Part shown: positions 1 to 4,925 of the stretch, one piece after another
How positions within the stretch are numbered: position 1 is the stretch's first letter
How the letters are laid out: the number at the start of each line of letters is the position of its first letter
Position numbers and translations under genes: made by a program
The notes under the pieces: model-generated
What the model was told of the DNA's origin: nothing
Database searches by the model: none
The model's input: only the letters and a program-made list of their open reading frames with translations
NCBI GenBank assembly: GCA_015232485.1
Contig: JADFZP010000248.1
Span: 1 to 5,563, forward strand
Direction: 5' to 3'
Source of the DNA: Alphaproteobacteria bacterium
GTDB lineage: Bacteria > Pseudomonadota > Alphaproteobacteria > Rhodospirillales > Magnetospirillaceae
DNA length: 5,563 nucleotides

Positions 1-1
1 G

Positions 2-24
2 ATGGCCGGGTCAAGCCCGGCCAT
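2..24. repeat. REP-like palindrome, copy 1
   Basis: A perfect 9-bp inverted repeat with arms ATGGCCGGG and CCCGGCCAT around the 5-nt loop TCAAG. Positions 1-25 match, in reverse complement, the element at 5470-5494. Palindromes of this type are common between genes in alphaproteobacteria, where they behave like REP elements. They fold in RNA and can act as transcript ends or mRNA stabilisers. There is no T tract, so a terminator role is not shown directly. Confidence 0.8.
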
Positions 25-38
25 GACGGAAAAGGGGA

Positions 39-55
39 CAAAAGTGAACCTTTTG
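39..55. promoter_or_regulatory. Small dyad upstream of the HTH gene, possible operator
   Basis: A perfect 6-bp inverted repeat, CAAAAG and CTTTTG, separated by TGAAC. It lies about 100 bp upstream of the winged-HTH gene and overlaps the GTG that could start the short ORF at 44. Its size and symmetry suit binding by a dimeric regulator, and regulators of this family often control their own genes. That role is inference. An A/T-rich palindrome of this size can also occur by chance. Confidence 0.25.
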
Positions 56-172
56 GTGCCGTATGAGTTTGTCGTCCGTCGGGTTTGCGAGATCGAGAAC
101 GTCTCCTACGAGATCGACGAAGAGGATCTGATTGGGGACGGGGAGGTGGATGATGTCGAAGACGCTGAATGA
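44..172 (+). CDS. Short possible ORF upstream of and overlapping the HTH gene
   Basis: This is a 42-codon frame starting at GTG (44) with a good ribosome-binding sequence, AAGGGGA, five bases upstream. It stays open further 5', with ATG at 23 and at 2 inside the palindrome. The predicted peptide is acidic toward its C-terminus (EIDEEDLIGDGEVDD) and its third codon positions favour G or C, as in real genes here. The stop overlaps the start of the HTH gene by 20 bp, an arrangement that suits translational coupling. I do not recognise a family. The PYEF near the N-terminus faintly recalls the C-terminal part of TumE-type toxins, which are often encoded just upstream of regulators like the next gene, but the match is too short to rely on. 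It may be a leader peptide, a toxin remnant, or not expressed. Confidence 0.25.
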   Translation: MNLLVPYEFVVRRVCEIENVSYEIDEEDLIGDGEVDDVEDAE

Positions 173-512
173 CCTCGAACTGGAAATGCGTGGCGTCGTC
201 CGGGGTGAGCGGACGCCGTCTCCTCGGCCGCCGGAAACCGATCGCGGCCTCTTGCCGCTGCTCGCCGCCAACATGGACCTCTTGCGGGTCATCGCCCAGG
301 AGCGTCCGGGGAGCGTGTCGGCTCTGGCCGAGCGTATCGGCCGAGCGCAGTCGAATGTCTCCCGTAGCTTGCAGGCGCTGGCGCGCTTTGGCTTGGTGCG
401 GTTGGTCCGGGAAGGGAAGACCATCCGGCCCGAACTCGTCGCTTGCCACGTCGATGTCGACGTGGCCAATGGCTCCTGCCATGTGGTCGAGGAGACCGCC
501 GCCGCCGAATGA
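153..512 (+). CDS. Winged helix-turn-helix DNA-binding protein, HVO_A0114/TumA-like
   Basis: A 119-residue cytoplasmic DNA-binding protein, probably a small transcriptional regulator or the antitoxin half of a TumE-TumA type pair. The helix-turn-helix spans about residues 54-77: SVSALAERIGRAQSNVSRSL followed by QALARFGLV. The strand-wing region follows at about 82-97 (VRLVREGKTIRPELV). The N-terminal 40 residues, with many charged residues and prolines, resemble the arm that precedes the HTH in the HVO_A0114 family. The start at ATG 153 is chosen because GGGAGG (141-146) sits six bases upstream. ATG 150 is possible but too close, and the TTG at 132 overlaps the Shine-Dalgarno sequence. The gene ends 14 bp from the convergent chemotaxis-type gene, so no toxin follows. 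If this is an antitoxin, it appears to be an orphan or paired only with the doubtful ORF at 44-172. The fold is clear; the toxin-antitoxin assignment is not. Confidence 0.8.
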   Translation: MSKTLNDLELEMRGVVRGERTPSPRPPETDRGLLPLLAANMDLLRVIAQERPGSVSALAERIGRAQSNVSRSLQALARFGLVRLVREGKTIRPELVACHVDVDVANGSCHVVEETAAAE

Positions 513-526
513 CGGCTCGCGGGTTA

Positions 527-1594
527 TCACGCCTCCTGAAGGGCCAGTCGCGTCGCTTCGCGCATCTGGCGGTTCTGCTTCTGCACGATCACCCCGTACC
601 AGCCCAGGCCCTGATAGGTCTCGTAACCCGGCGTCAGGGCGTAGCCGATCAGGTCGCCGTCCTTGGTGGTGGCGATGCCGGTCGCGCCTTGGGTCTCGAT
701 CGGGAAGGTGTCGGCAAGGATTCCCTTGTCGTCCGAGGCGGCGATGACGCGGTGATTGTGGTCGATCAGCAGGCAGCGGGTCAGCGGCCGTTCCTCGTCG
801 CTCAGGCGCACGCTGTCGACCACGGCGCGGGCCTGCGGCGCCCAGTCGAAGAAGATGCCCAAGACCCCCATCGGCTCGCCATGCTCGTCGCCGCCGGCCC
901 GGATGGCGGTGGCGTAGGTGGCGACCTGGGCGCCTTCGAGGGCCTGCTCGACCGACACGTCGGCCACCGCGAATTCGGCGCCGCTGGGCGTGGCCATGGC
1001 GTCGCGGAACCAGCTTTGCCGGCTGACATCGGCCCCCTTGGCGCGGGGAAAACGTTGCGGTCGGCCGCTGGCGACCACCCGACCGTCGCGGTCGGCGATC
1101 CACAGATCGAGATAGACGGTGTAGGAGGCGAGAATCACGCCCAGCCGCTTGCTGGCCCATTCGCGGGCCTCGGGGGTGCCCACGCCCAAACAGTCGACCA
1201 CCGCCGAGTCGGTCGCCCACCAGCGCACGTCGCACGAGCGCTCGTAAAGATTTCGATCGATGACGTCGATCATGTTGAGGGCCAGATCGGTCAGGCGCTG
1301 GCCGCGCATGTCCTTGACCATCGCCTCGCCCAGACGCATCAACCCCGAGATGGTCACCGCCAACTCGCCCTCGAGCTCGGCGGCGATCTCGTTGATGCGG
1401 TCCGAGACCCCCTTCACCTCGTTGGCCACCACCGCGAAACCGCGGCCCAACTCGCCCGCCCTGGCCGATTCGATCAGCGCGTTCAGCGCGAGAATCCTGG
1501 TCGCCTGTGTGACTTTTTTGATCAACGCGATCTTGTCGTTCGCGACGTCATAAACCTCGCGCGTCAGCTCCAGGACCTTTTCCGGTTCCGCCAT
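527..1594 (-). CDS. Soluble MCP signalling-tip protein with C-terminal Cache sensor domain
   Basis: A 355-residue protein with no signal peptide or membrane segment, so it should be cytoplasmic. Residues about 20-75 carry the conserved methyl-accepting chemotaxis hairpin tip (LALNALIESARAGE, then GRGFAVVANEVK), the part of receptors that binds CheA and CheW. A helical linker runs to about residue 110. After the LYERSCDVRWWATD stretch (116-129), the rest (about 125-345) looks like a PDC/Cache ligand-sensing fold: YLDLWIADRDGRVVAS, then a FRDAM helix, then a second half with CLLIDHNHRVIAASDD and a final GLGWYGVIVQK strand. The order is reversed from classical MCPs, where sensing precedes signalling, and the methylation helices are missing. 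The start is secure: an in-frame TAA lies five codons upstream and the only ATG follows a GGGGG sequence. It probably plugs an intracellular signal into a chemosensory array or a related kinase. The ligand is unknown. Confidence 0.85.
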   Translation of the reverse strand: MAEPEKVLELTREVYDVANDKIALIKKVTQATRILALNALIESARAGELGRGFAVVANEVKGVSDRINEIAAELEGELAVTISGLMRLGEAMVKDMRGQRLTDLALNMIDVIDRNLYERSCDVRWWATDSAVVDCLGVGTPEAREWASKRLGVILASYTVYLDLWIADRDGRVVASGRPQRFPRAKGADVSRQSWFRDAMATPSGAEFAVADVSVEQALEGAQVATYATAIRAGGDEHGEPMGVLGIFFDWAPQARAVVDSVRLSDEERPLTRCLLIDHNHRVIAASDDKGILADTFPIETQGATGIATTKDGDLIGYALTPGYETYQGLGWYGVIVQKQNRQMREATRLALQEA

Positions 1595-1606
1595 CGCCGC
1601 CCCCCA

Positions 1607-1623
1607 TGCTTAACAATTTAGCA
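1607..1623. promoter_or_regulatory. Imperfect dyad at the MCP-like promoter
   Basis: TGCTTAA and TTTAGCA flank CAA and pair at six of seven positions (mismatch 1611/1619). The dyad covers the predicted -10 and transcription start of the minus-strand chemotaxis-type gene and lies in the region it shares with the divergent STAS gene. This is a sensible place for a repressor. No matching site was seen elsewhere in the window, so an operator role is only a suggestion. Confidence 0.25.
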
Positions 1624-1648
1624 TAAAAGACGACTGCCTTTTTTGCAA
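1620..1648 (-). promoter_or_regulatory. Predicted sigma-70-type promoter for the MCP-like gene
   Basis: Read on the minus strand, TTGCAA (1648-1643) and TATGCT (1625-1620) are separated by exactly 17 bp. Each matches four of six consensus positions. The predicted start near 1612 gives a leader of about 18 nt before the ATG at 1594, which fits the Shine-Dalgarno position. The surrounding 40 bp are clearly richer in A/T than the genes on both sides. Confidence 0.5.
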
Positions 1649-1697
1649 TCACATGATAGCCTGCGATGGTACGTCGTCGGAAAGGGGGGCCTTGGTC

Positions 1698-1994
1698 TTG
1701 GACTACAAACTGACCCGCGAATCGCAGGGGCCGACCCTGGTCATGGAGGGCCGCTTCATGCACAAGGATTTCGCGAAGATCAAGGAGCTGGTGGCGCAGC
1801 TCAAGCAAGGCGGCGGCACCACCGGGTTGACCCTGGATTTGGCGGGGATCGAGTTCATCGACTCGGCGGGGATCGGCATGCTGCTGCTGATCCGCGAGGA
1901 ACTGGGCGGCGGCATCACGCTGCGCGGCGCCAAGGGCCAGCCGGCCCAGTTGCTGGTCAACGCGCACATGGACCAGCTTTTCCGGTTGGCGTAG
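1698..1994 (+). CDS. Single-domain STAS protein (anti-sigma factor antagonist-like)
   Basis: A 98-residue cytoplasmic protein made of one STAS domain, the fold of SpoIIAA/RsbV-type antagonists that bind an anti-sigma kinase when unphosphorylated. The diagnostic loop is LAGIEFIDSAGIGML, with Ser56 at the usual phosphorylated position. The preceding strand TLVMEGRF (13-20) and the closing LLVNAHMDQLFRLA helix also fit. I chose TTG at 1698 because AGGGGGG (1683-1689) lies eight bases upstream and the protein then begins MDYKLTRE, as stand-alone STAS proteins of Rhodospirillales commonly do. An ATG at 1653 would add 15 residues unlike the family. No anti-sigma kinase or PP2C phosphatase is encoded nearby. 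Divergence from the chemotaxis-type gene suggests shared control. It may act in a chemosensory or stress pathway instead of on a sigma factor. Confidence 0.85.
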   Translation: MDYKLTRESQGPTLVMEGRFMHKDFAKIKELVAQLKQGGGTTGLTLDLAGIEFIDSAGIGMLLLIREELGGGITLRGAKGQPAQLLVNAHMDQLFRLA

Positions 1995-1997
1995 GCT

Positions 1998-2405
1998 TTA
2001 CGTCTTCACCCGCTTGCCCAGAACGCTGATGATCTTCTGCCGCATCTGGTCGGGCGAGAAGGGCTTGACCAGATAGGCGTCGACGCCCTGGCCGAGCGCT
2101 TCCTTGACTTGGGCGACGGCCGTGTTGCCGGTGACCATGATGAAGGGCACGTCCGAGCGCTTCTGGCGCAGGATGCGCAGCAATTCGATGCCGGTGATGA
2201 ACGGCATGTTCCAGTCCGAGATGACCAGGTCGAAATCCGCCGCGCCTTCCAAGATCTTGAGCGCCTCGCCACCATCCATCGCGACGGTCACCAAGCTGAT
2301 ACCCAACTGCTTGAGCACCAATTTCTCGATGCTGAGGGCGAATTTCTCGTCCTCGACCAGCAGCACGCGCAGCCGCCCCCACGCGATCCCCGTCGCCTCG
2401 TCCAT
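1998..2405 (-). CDS. CheY-like single-domain response regulator
   Basis: A 135-residue stand-alone receiver domain with a complete phosphorylation site. Numbering from the ATG at 2405, the acidic pair is Glu18-Asp19 in LLVEDE, the phospho-acceptor is Asp64 in ISDWNMP, the switch residue is Thr92 in VTGN, and the invariant Lys114 lies in LVKPF. The SDWNMP motif is the one found in chemotaxis CheY proteins. There is no output domain, so it should act by binding a partner such as a flagellar switch, a kinase, or the Hpt domain encoded just upstream. The start at 2405 is preferred over GTG 2408 because GGGGGA sits five bases before it. It lies 17 bp downstream of the receiver-Hpt gene and is probably co-transcribed with it. 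It converges on the STAS gene with only three bases between stop codons, leaving no room for separate terminators. Confidence 0.9.
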   Translation of the reverse strand: MDEATGIAWGRLRVLLVEDEKFALSIEKLVLKQLGISLVTVAMDGGEALKILEGAADFDLVISDWNMPFITGIELLRILRQKRSDVPFIMVTGNTAVAQVKEALGQGVDAYLVKPFSPDQMRQKIISVLGKRVKT

Positions 2406-2422
2406 CACGATCCCCCGAATCT

Positions 2423-3157
2423 TTAAGCCAGCAACCCGTTCAGCGCGGCCGTGCCTTCGTCACAGGCGTCGCGGAAGGCGTCGATCACCTCGGGCTCGAT
2501 ACGCCCTTCCCGCCCCGCCATCTCGGCTTGGAAGCACAAGTTGGCCAAGCGCATCAGGCCAAGCCCGGCCGACGCGCTTTTCAATTCGTGGGCCGCGCGC
2601 TCGACCCCGCCGGCATCGCCCGCGGCGGCGGCGGCGAGCAGCCGGTCGGCCACTTGGGCGCTTGAACGGACGAACAGTTCGACCAGTTCCGCGACATCCT
2701 CGGGCCCCAACTCCTCGAGCAACTGGTCGACCGCCGCGCGATCAAGGACCGGCGGGCCGTCGGTCCGGGTCAGCCGCGCCAGAATGGCGATCAGCTTGAG
2801 GATTTCGACCGGCTTGGGCGACACGTCGTCGAATCCCGCCGCGCGGCACGCCTCGATGTCCTCGTCGCCGACCGACCCGGTCAGGGCGACCAGCGGGACG
2901 GAGGCGCGCCCCTGGTCGGGCAGGGCGCGAATGGCGCGGGCGGCGGCCAACCCGTCCATCACCGGCATCTGCAAATCCAGCAGCACGGCGTCGTAGGCGC
3001 GCGCTTCGAGCGCGGCGACCGCGGCGGCGCCGTCCTCGACGACCACCACGCCATGGCCGAACCGGGCGAGCAGCTTTTCGATGACCTTGCGGTTGACAAG
3101 GTTATCTTCAGCCACCAGCAAAGAGAGTGGTCGCGGCGTCGACATGGGCTCATTCAT
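2423..3157 (-). CDS. Response regulator receiver fused to a histidine phosphotransfer (Hpt) domain
   Basis: A 244-residue cytoplasmic phosphorelay protein. The receiver occupies about residues 10-130: acidic residues Glu17-Asp18 (LLVAEDN), phospho-acceptor Asp61 (LLDLQMPVMDG), switch Thr93 (ALTGS) and Lys115 (SPKPVE). A short linker leads to an Hpt helical bundle, about 138-244, with the phosphorylatable His190 in AHELKSASAGLG. This pairing normally sits at the C-terminus of hybrid sensor kinases; here the kinase part is absent, so the phosphate must come from a separate kinase. The neighbouring CheY-like protein, 17 bp downstream, is a natural acceptor from His190, which is inference from gene order. 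The start is uncertain: ATG 3157 has only a distant GGGGGA (12 nt), ATG 3145 would remove four residues, and GTG 3169 would add four. A promoter candidate lies about 40 bp upstream. Confidence 0.88.
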   Translation of the reverse strand: MNEPMSTPRPLSLLVAEDNLVNRKVIEKLLARFGHGVVVVEDGAAAVAALEARAYDAVLLDLQMPVMDGLAAARAIRALPDQGRASVPLVALTGSVGDEDIEACRAAGFDDVSPKPVEILKLIAILARLTRTDGPPVLDRAAVDQLLEELGPEDVAELVELFVRSSAQVADRLLAAAAAGDAGGVERAAHELKSASAGLGLMRLANLCFQAEMAGREGRIEPEVIDAFRDACDEGTAALNGLLA

Positions 3158-3194
3158 CAGGCCGGGCACTCCCCCTCGCCTCGTTATGGTGGCA

Positions 3195-3222
3195 ACTGTA
3201 TCGAGCCGCGTCCGGTGGTCAA
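3195..3222 (-). promoter_or_regulatory. Predicted promoter for the receiver-Hpt/receiver pair
   Basis: On the minus strand TTGACC (3222-3217, five of six consensus matches) and TACAGT (3200-3195, four of six) are 16 bp apart. A start near 3188 would give a leader of about 30 nt before the receiver-Hpt ATG. It lies in the 92-bp gap after the CoxG-like gene, which suggests that the two receiver genes form their own transcription unit, not a continuation from coxG. Confidence 0.5.
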
Positions 3223-3249
3223 GGGAAAAGCCCGCGAAGGACGCCAGTC

Positions 3250-3792
3250 TTATGACAGGAAGATCAGCCAAAGGGCTGCCAAGAACAGCACCGGACCCGG
3301 CCACGGAAATCGCGCCGGGGGCGCTGGCGGCGGCGGGGCCTCGGCGGGAACGGCCGGCACCCGCCCGCGCGCGAAGGCTTCGAAGAAGTCGTCGGCGGTC
3401 TTGCGCGCCACACCCTGGATCAGCCGGCTGCCCACGGTGGCCAATTTGCCGCCGATCTCGGCGCGCGCCGTGTAGCGCAGCAAGGTGCCTTCGCCATCGG
3501 CGCTCAAGGTGACCCGCGCCTCGCCGCGGGCGAAGCCGGCCGGCCCGGCCTGGCCCTGGCCGCGCAAGGTGTAGGCGAATGGCGGGTCGAGATCGGCCAT
3601 CTCGACGCTGCCCGCGAAAGTGGCCCGCACCGGCCCCACCTTGGCCTCGATGGTGGCGGAAAAGCGGCCGTCGTCGCGCCGCTCCAGCGTCTTGCAGCCG
3701 GGGATGCAGCCGGCCAGCACGGCCGGATCGTTGAGCGCCAGCCAGACCTGGCCGGGTGGCGCCGGGATACGGTATTCGCCATCGAAATCCAT
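3250..3792 (-). CDS. CoxG-family SRPBCC protein with C-terminal membrane anchor
   Basis: A 180-residue protein of the carbon monoxide dehydrogenase subunit G (CoxG) family. Residues about 1-145 form an SRPBCC/START-like hydrophobic-pocket domain. Its family signature is clear at the N-terminus, where VWLALNDPAVLAGCIPGCKTL is followed by the strand RFSATIEAKVGPVRATF. A proline-rich linker (about 148-165, APPPPAPPARFPWPGP) leads to a hydrophobic C-terminal segment, VLFLAALWLIFLS, likely to anchor it in the inner membrane with the domain in the cytoplasm. Family members are linked to assembly or membrane attachment of molybdenum hydroxylases such as aerobic CO dehydrogenase, but no CoxL, CoxM or CoxS gene is next to it, so the partner is unknown. 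I chose the ATG at 3792 by family alignment; its Shine-Dalgarno is weak. A GTG at 3828 would add 12 residues. It diverges from the dehydrogenase gene with 98 bp between. Confidence 0.85.
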   Translation of the reverse strand: MDFDGEYRIPAPPGQVWLALNDPAVLAGCIPGCKTLERRDDGRFSATIEAKVGPVRATFAGSVEMADLDPPFAYTLRGQGQAGPAGFARGEARVTLSADGEGTLLRYTARAEIGGKLATVGSRLIQGVARKTADDFFEAFARGRVPAVPAEAPPPPAPPARFPWPGPVLFLAALWLIFLS

Positions 3793-3890
3793 GCCGATTG
3801 GATAGCACGCGCCCCGCCCACCCGCCACGGGCTTGCAAGCGCCCCCGGCTTCGCCGACTCTTCTGGAAACGTGAAGGACGGAGAAACGCC
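3793..3890. promoter_or_regulatory. Divergent intergenic region with GCTTGCAAGC palindrome
   Basis: These 98 bases separate the oppositely oriented CoxG-like and dehydrogenase genes and should hold both promoters. I could not find convincing -35/-10 pairs on either strand. The one notable element is a perfect 10-bp palindrome, GCTTGCAAGC, at 3831-3840, which could be an operator. The 3' end supplies the strong ribosome-binding sequence of the dehydrogenase (AAGGACGGAG, 3874-3883). Confidence 0.3.
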
Positions 3891-4856
3891 ATGGCCGACA
3901 AGCCCACCGTGCTGGTCACCCGCAAGCTGCCCGACGCGGTCGAGGAACGCCTGGGCCGGCTGTTCGAGGCCCGCCTCAACGCCGACGACCGCCAGATGGG
4001 GCCGGACGACATCCTGGCCGCCGCCCAAGGCGCCGACGGGCTGCTGATCTGCCTGACCGAGCGCCTGGACGAAGAGTTGATCGCCAAGCTGCCGGCCAGC
4101 GTGCGAATCGTCTCGACCTATTCGGTGGGCTTCAACCACATCGACCTCGCGGCGGCGCGCGGCCGCGGCATCGTCGTCACCCACACCCCCGAGGCGGTGA
4201 CCGACGCCACCGCCGACGCCACCATGCTGCTGATCCTGGCGGCCGCCCGACGCGCCCATGAATTCCAGCGCATGCTGCGCGAGGGCCGCTGGCGGCGGTG
4301 GAGCGCCATCGGGACCCTGGGCAGCGACATCGGCGGCAAGCGGCTGGGCATCGTCGGGCTGGGCCGCATCGGACGCGCGGTGGCGCGGCGGGCGCGCGCC
4401 TTCGGCATGGAGATCCATTACCACTCGCGCACCCCGCTGCCCGAGCCGATGGCCGAGGGCGCCATCCACCACCCGACCCTGGCCAATCTGTTCGCCGCCT
4501 GCCCCGTGGTGTCGCTGCATTGCCCCTCGACGCCCGAGACGCGCGGCATGATCGACGCCACCAGCCTGGGCTGGCTGCCGCCCGGCGCCATCCTGGTCAA
4601 CACGGCGCGCGGCGATCTGGTGGTCGACGACGATCTGATCGCCGCCTTGGCGGAAGGCCGACTGGCCGCCGCCGGGCTGGACGTGTTCGACGGCGAGCCC
4701 GAATTCGACAAGCGCTATCTCGACCTGCCCAACGCCTATCTGTTGCCCCACATCGGCACCTCGACCATCGAGACTCGCGAGCGGATGGGCTTCGACGCGA
4801 CCGACAATCTCGAATCCTTTTTCGCCGGACGCGAACCGCCTTTCCGGGTGGTTTGA
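3891..4856 (+). CDS. D-2-hydroxyacid dehydrogenase, glyoxylate/hydroxypyruvate reductase-like
   Basis: A 321-residue cytoplasmic enzyme of the D-isomer-specific 2-hydroxyacid dehydrogenase family, expected to reduce a 2-oxoacid to the D-2-hydroxyacid with NAD(P)H. The Rossmann motif GLGRIG is at residues 156-161, after GKRLGIV. The catalytic residues are present: Arg240 (NTARGDLV), Glu269 (DGEPEF) and His287 (LLPHIGTST). The substrate-loop region YSVGFNHID (77-85) is of the type seen in glyoxylate and hydroxypyruvate reductases. The HYHSRT stretch after the second strand has Arg180 where NADPH-preferring members carry a basic residue, so NADPH use is plausible but not certain. Length is normal for the family. 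The start at ATG 3891 has GGAG seven bases upstream; the open frame extends 5' to 3756 only through non-homologous sequence that overlaps coxG. Substrate assignment to glyoxylate or hydroxypyruvate is by resemblance only. Confidence 0.9.
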   Translation: MADKPTVLVTRKLPDAVEERLGRLFEARLNADDRQMGPDDILAAAQGADGLLICLTERLDEELIAKLPASVRIVSTYSVGFNHIDLAAARGRGIVVTHTPEAVTDATADATMLLILAAARRAHEFQRMLREGRWRRWSAIGTLGSDIGGKRLGIVGLGRIGRAVARRARAFGMEIHYHSRTPLPEPMAEGAIHHPTLANLFAACPVVSLHCPSTPETRGMIDATSLGWLPPGAILVNTARGDLVVDDDLIAALAEGRLAAAGLDVFDGEPEFDKRYLDLPNAYLLPHIGTSTIETRERMGFDATDNLESFFAGREPPFRVV

Positions 4857-4890
4857 ATCAAAAGTGTCACGAAATATCCCTTTTCGATGA

Positions 4891-4896
4891 TATAAC
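4891..4896 (+). promoter_or_regulatory. Possible -10 element for the last receiver gene
   Basis: TATAAC matches five of six -10 consensus bases in the A/T-rich gap between the dehydrogenase and the receiver gene at 4926. No good -35 lies at the right distance. A second possibility is TTGAAT (4853-4858) with TATCCC (4875-4880), 16 bp apart, overlapping the dehydrogenase stop. Either would make the receiver an independent transcript. Confidence 0.35.
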
Positions 4897-4897
4897 T

Positions 4898-4920
4898 CGC
4901 CCCATTGCCTTTGGGGGGCG
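4898..4920 (+). promoter_or_regulatory. Inverted repeat covering the Shine-Dalgarno of the last receiver gene
   Basis: CGCCCC (4898-4903) can pair perfectly with GGGGCG (4915-4920) around an 11-nt loop. The G run 4913-4918 is also the ribosome-binding sequence for ATG 4926, so folding would hide it. If transcription starts from the TATAAC at 4891, the left arm would be mostly upstream of the start and the hairpin would not exist in RNA. It matters only if the upstream promoter is used. Confidence 0.3.
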
Positions 4921-4925
4921 AACGC

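Noticed and set aside
11..469. 152-codon minus-strand frame opposite the HTH gene
   Set aside because: Serine/arginine-rich product over most of its length, opposite a well-supported HTH gene. Its C-terminal part looks somewhat protein-like (FVDLVGDVLDLANPTDDKL), but it has no recognisable domain or start signal.
443..1621. 392-codon open frame on the plus strand opposite the chemotaxis-type gene
   Set aside because: It is the antisense shadow of a GC-rich gene. The product is rich in H, R, G and Q without a domain, while the minus strand gives clear MCP and Cache motifs.
1653..1697. ATG 1653 as the start of the STAS protein
   Set aside because: No ribosome-binding sequence before it and 15 residues unlike the family. 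TTG 1698 has AGGGGGG at a good distance and a family-like N-terminus.
3223..3249. Intrinsic terminator after the CoxG-like gene
   Set aside because: GCG/CGC pairing followed by GGGCTTTT is too short and weak to call a terminator.
3158..4087. 5' extension of the receiver-Hpt frame, giving a 554-residue protein
   Set aside because: The extra 310 residues are out-of-frame shadow of coxG and antisense to the dehydrogenase. A promoter and intergenic gap lie at 3158-3249.
4905..4925. TTG 4905 as the start of the last receiver
   Set aside because: It places the purine-rich ribosome-binding sequence inside the coding region. ATG 4926 is seven bases after it.
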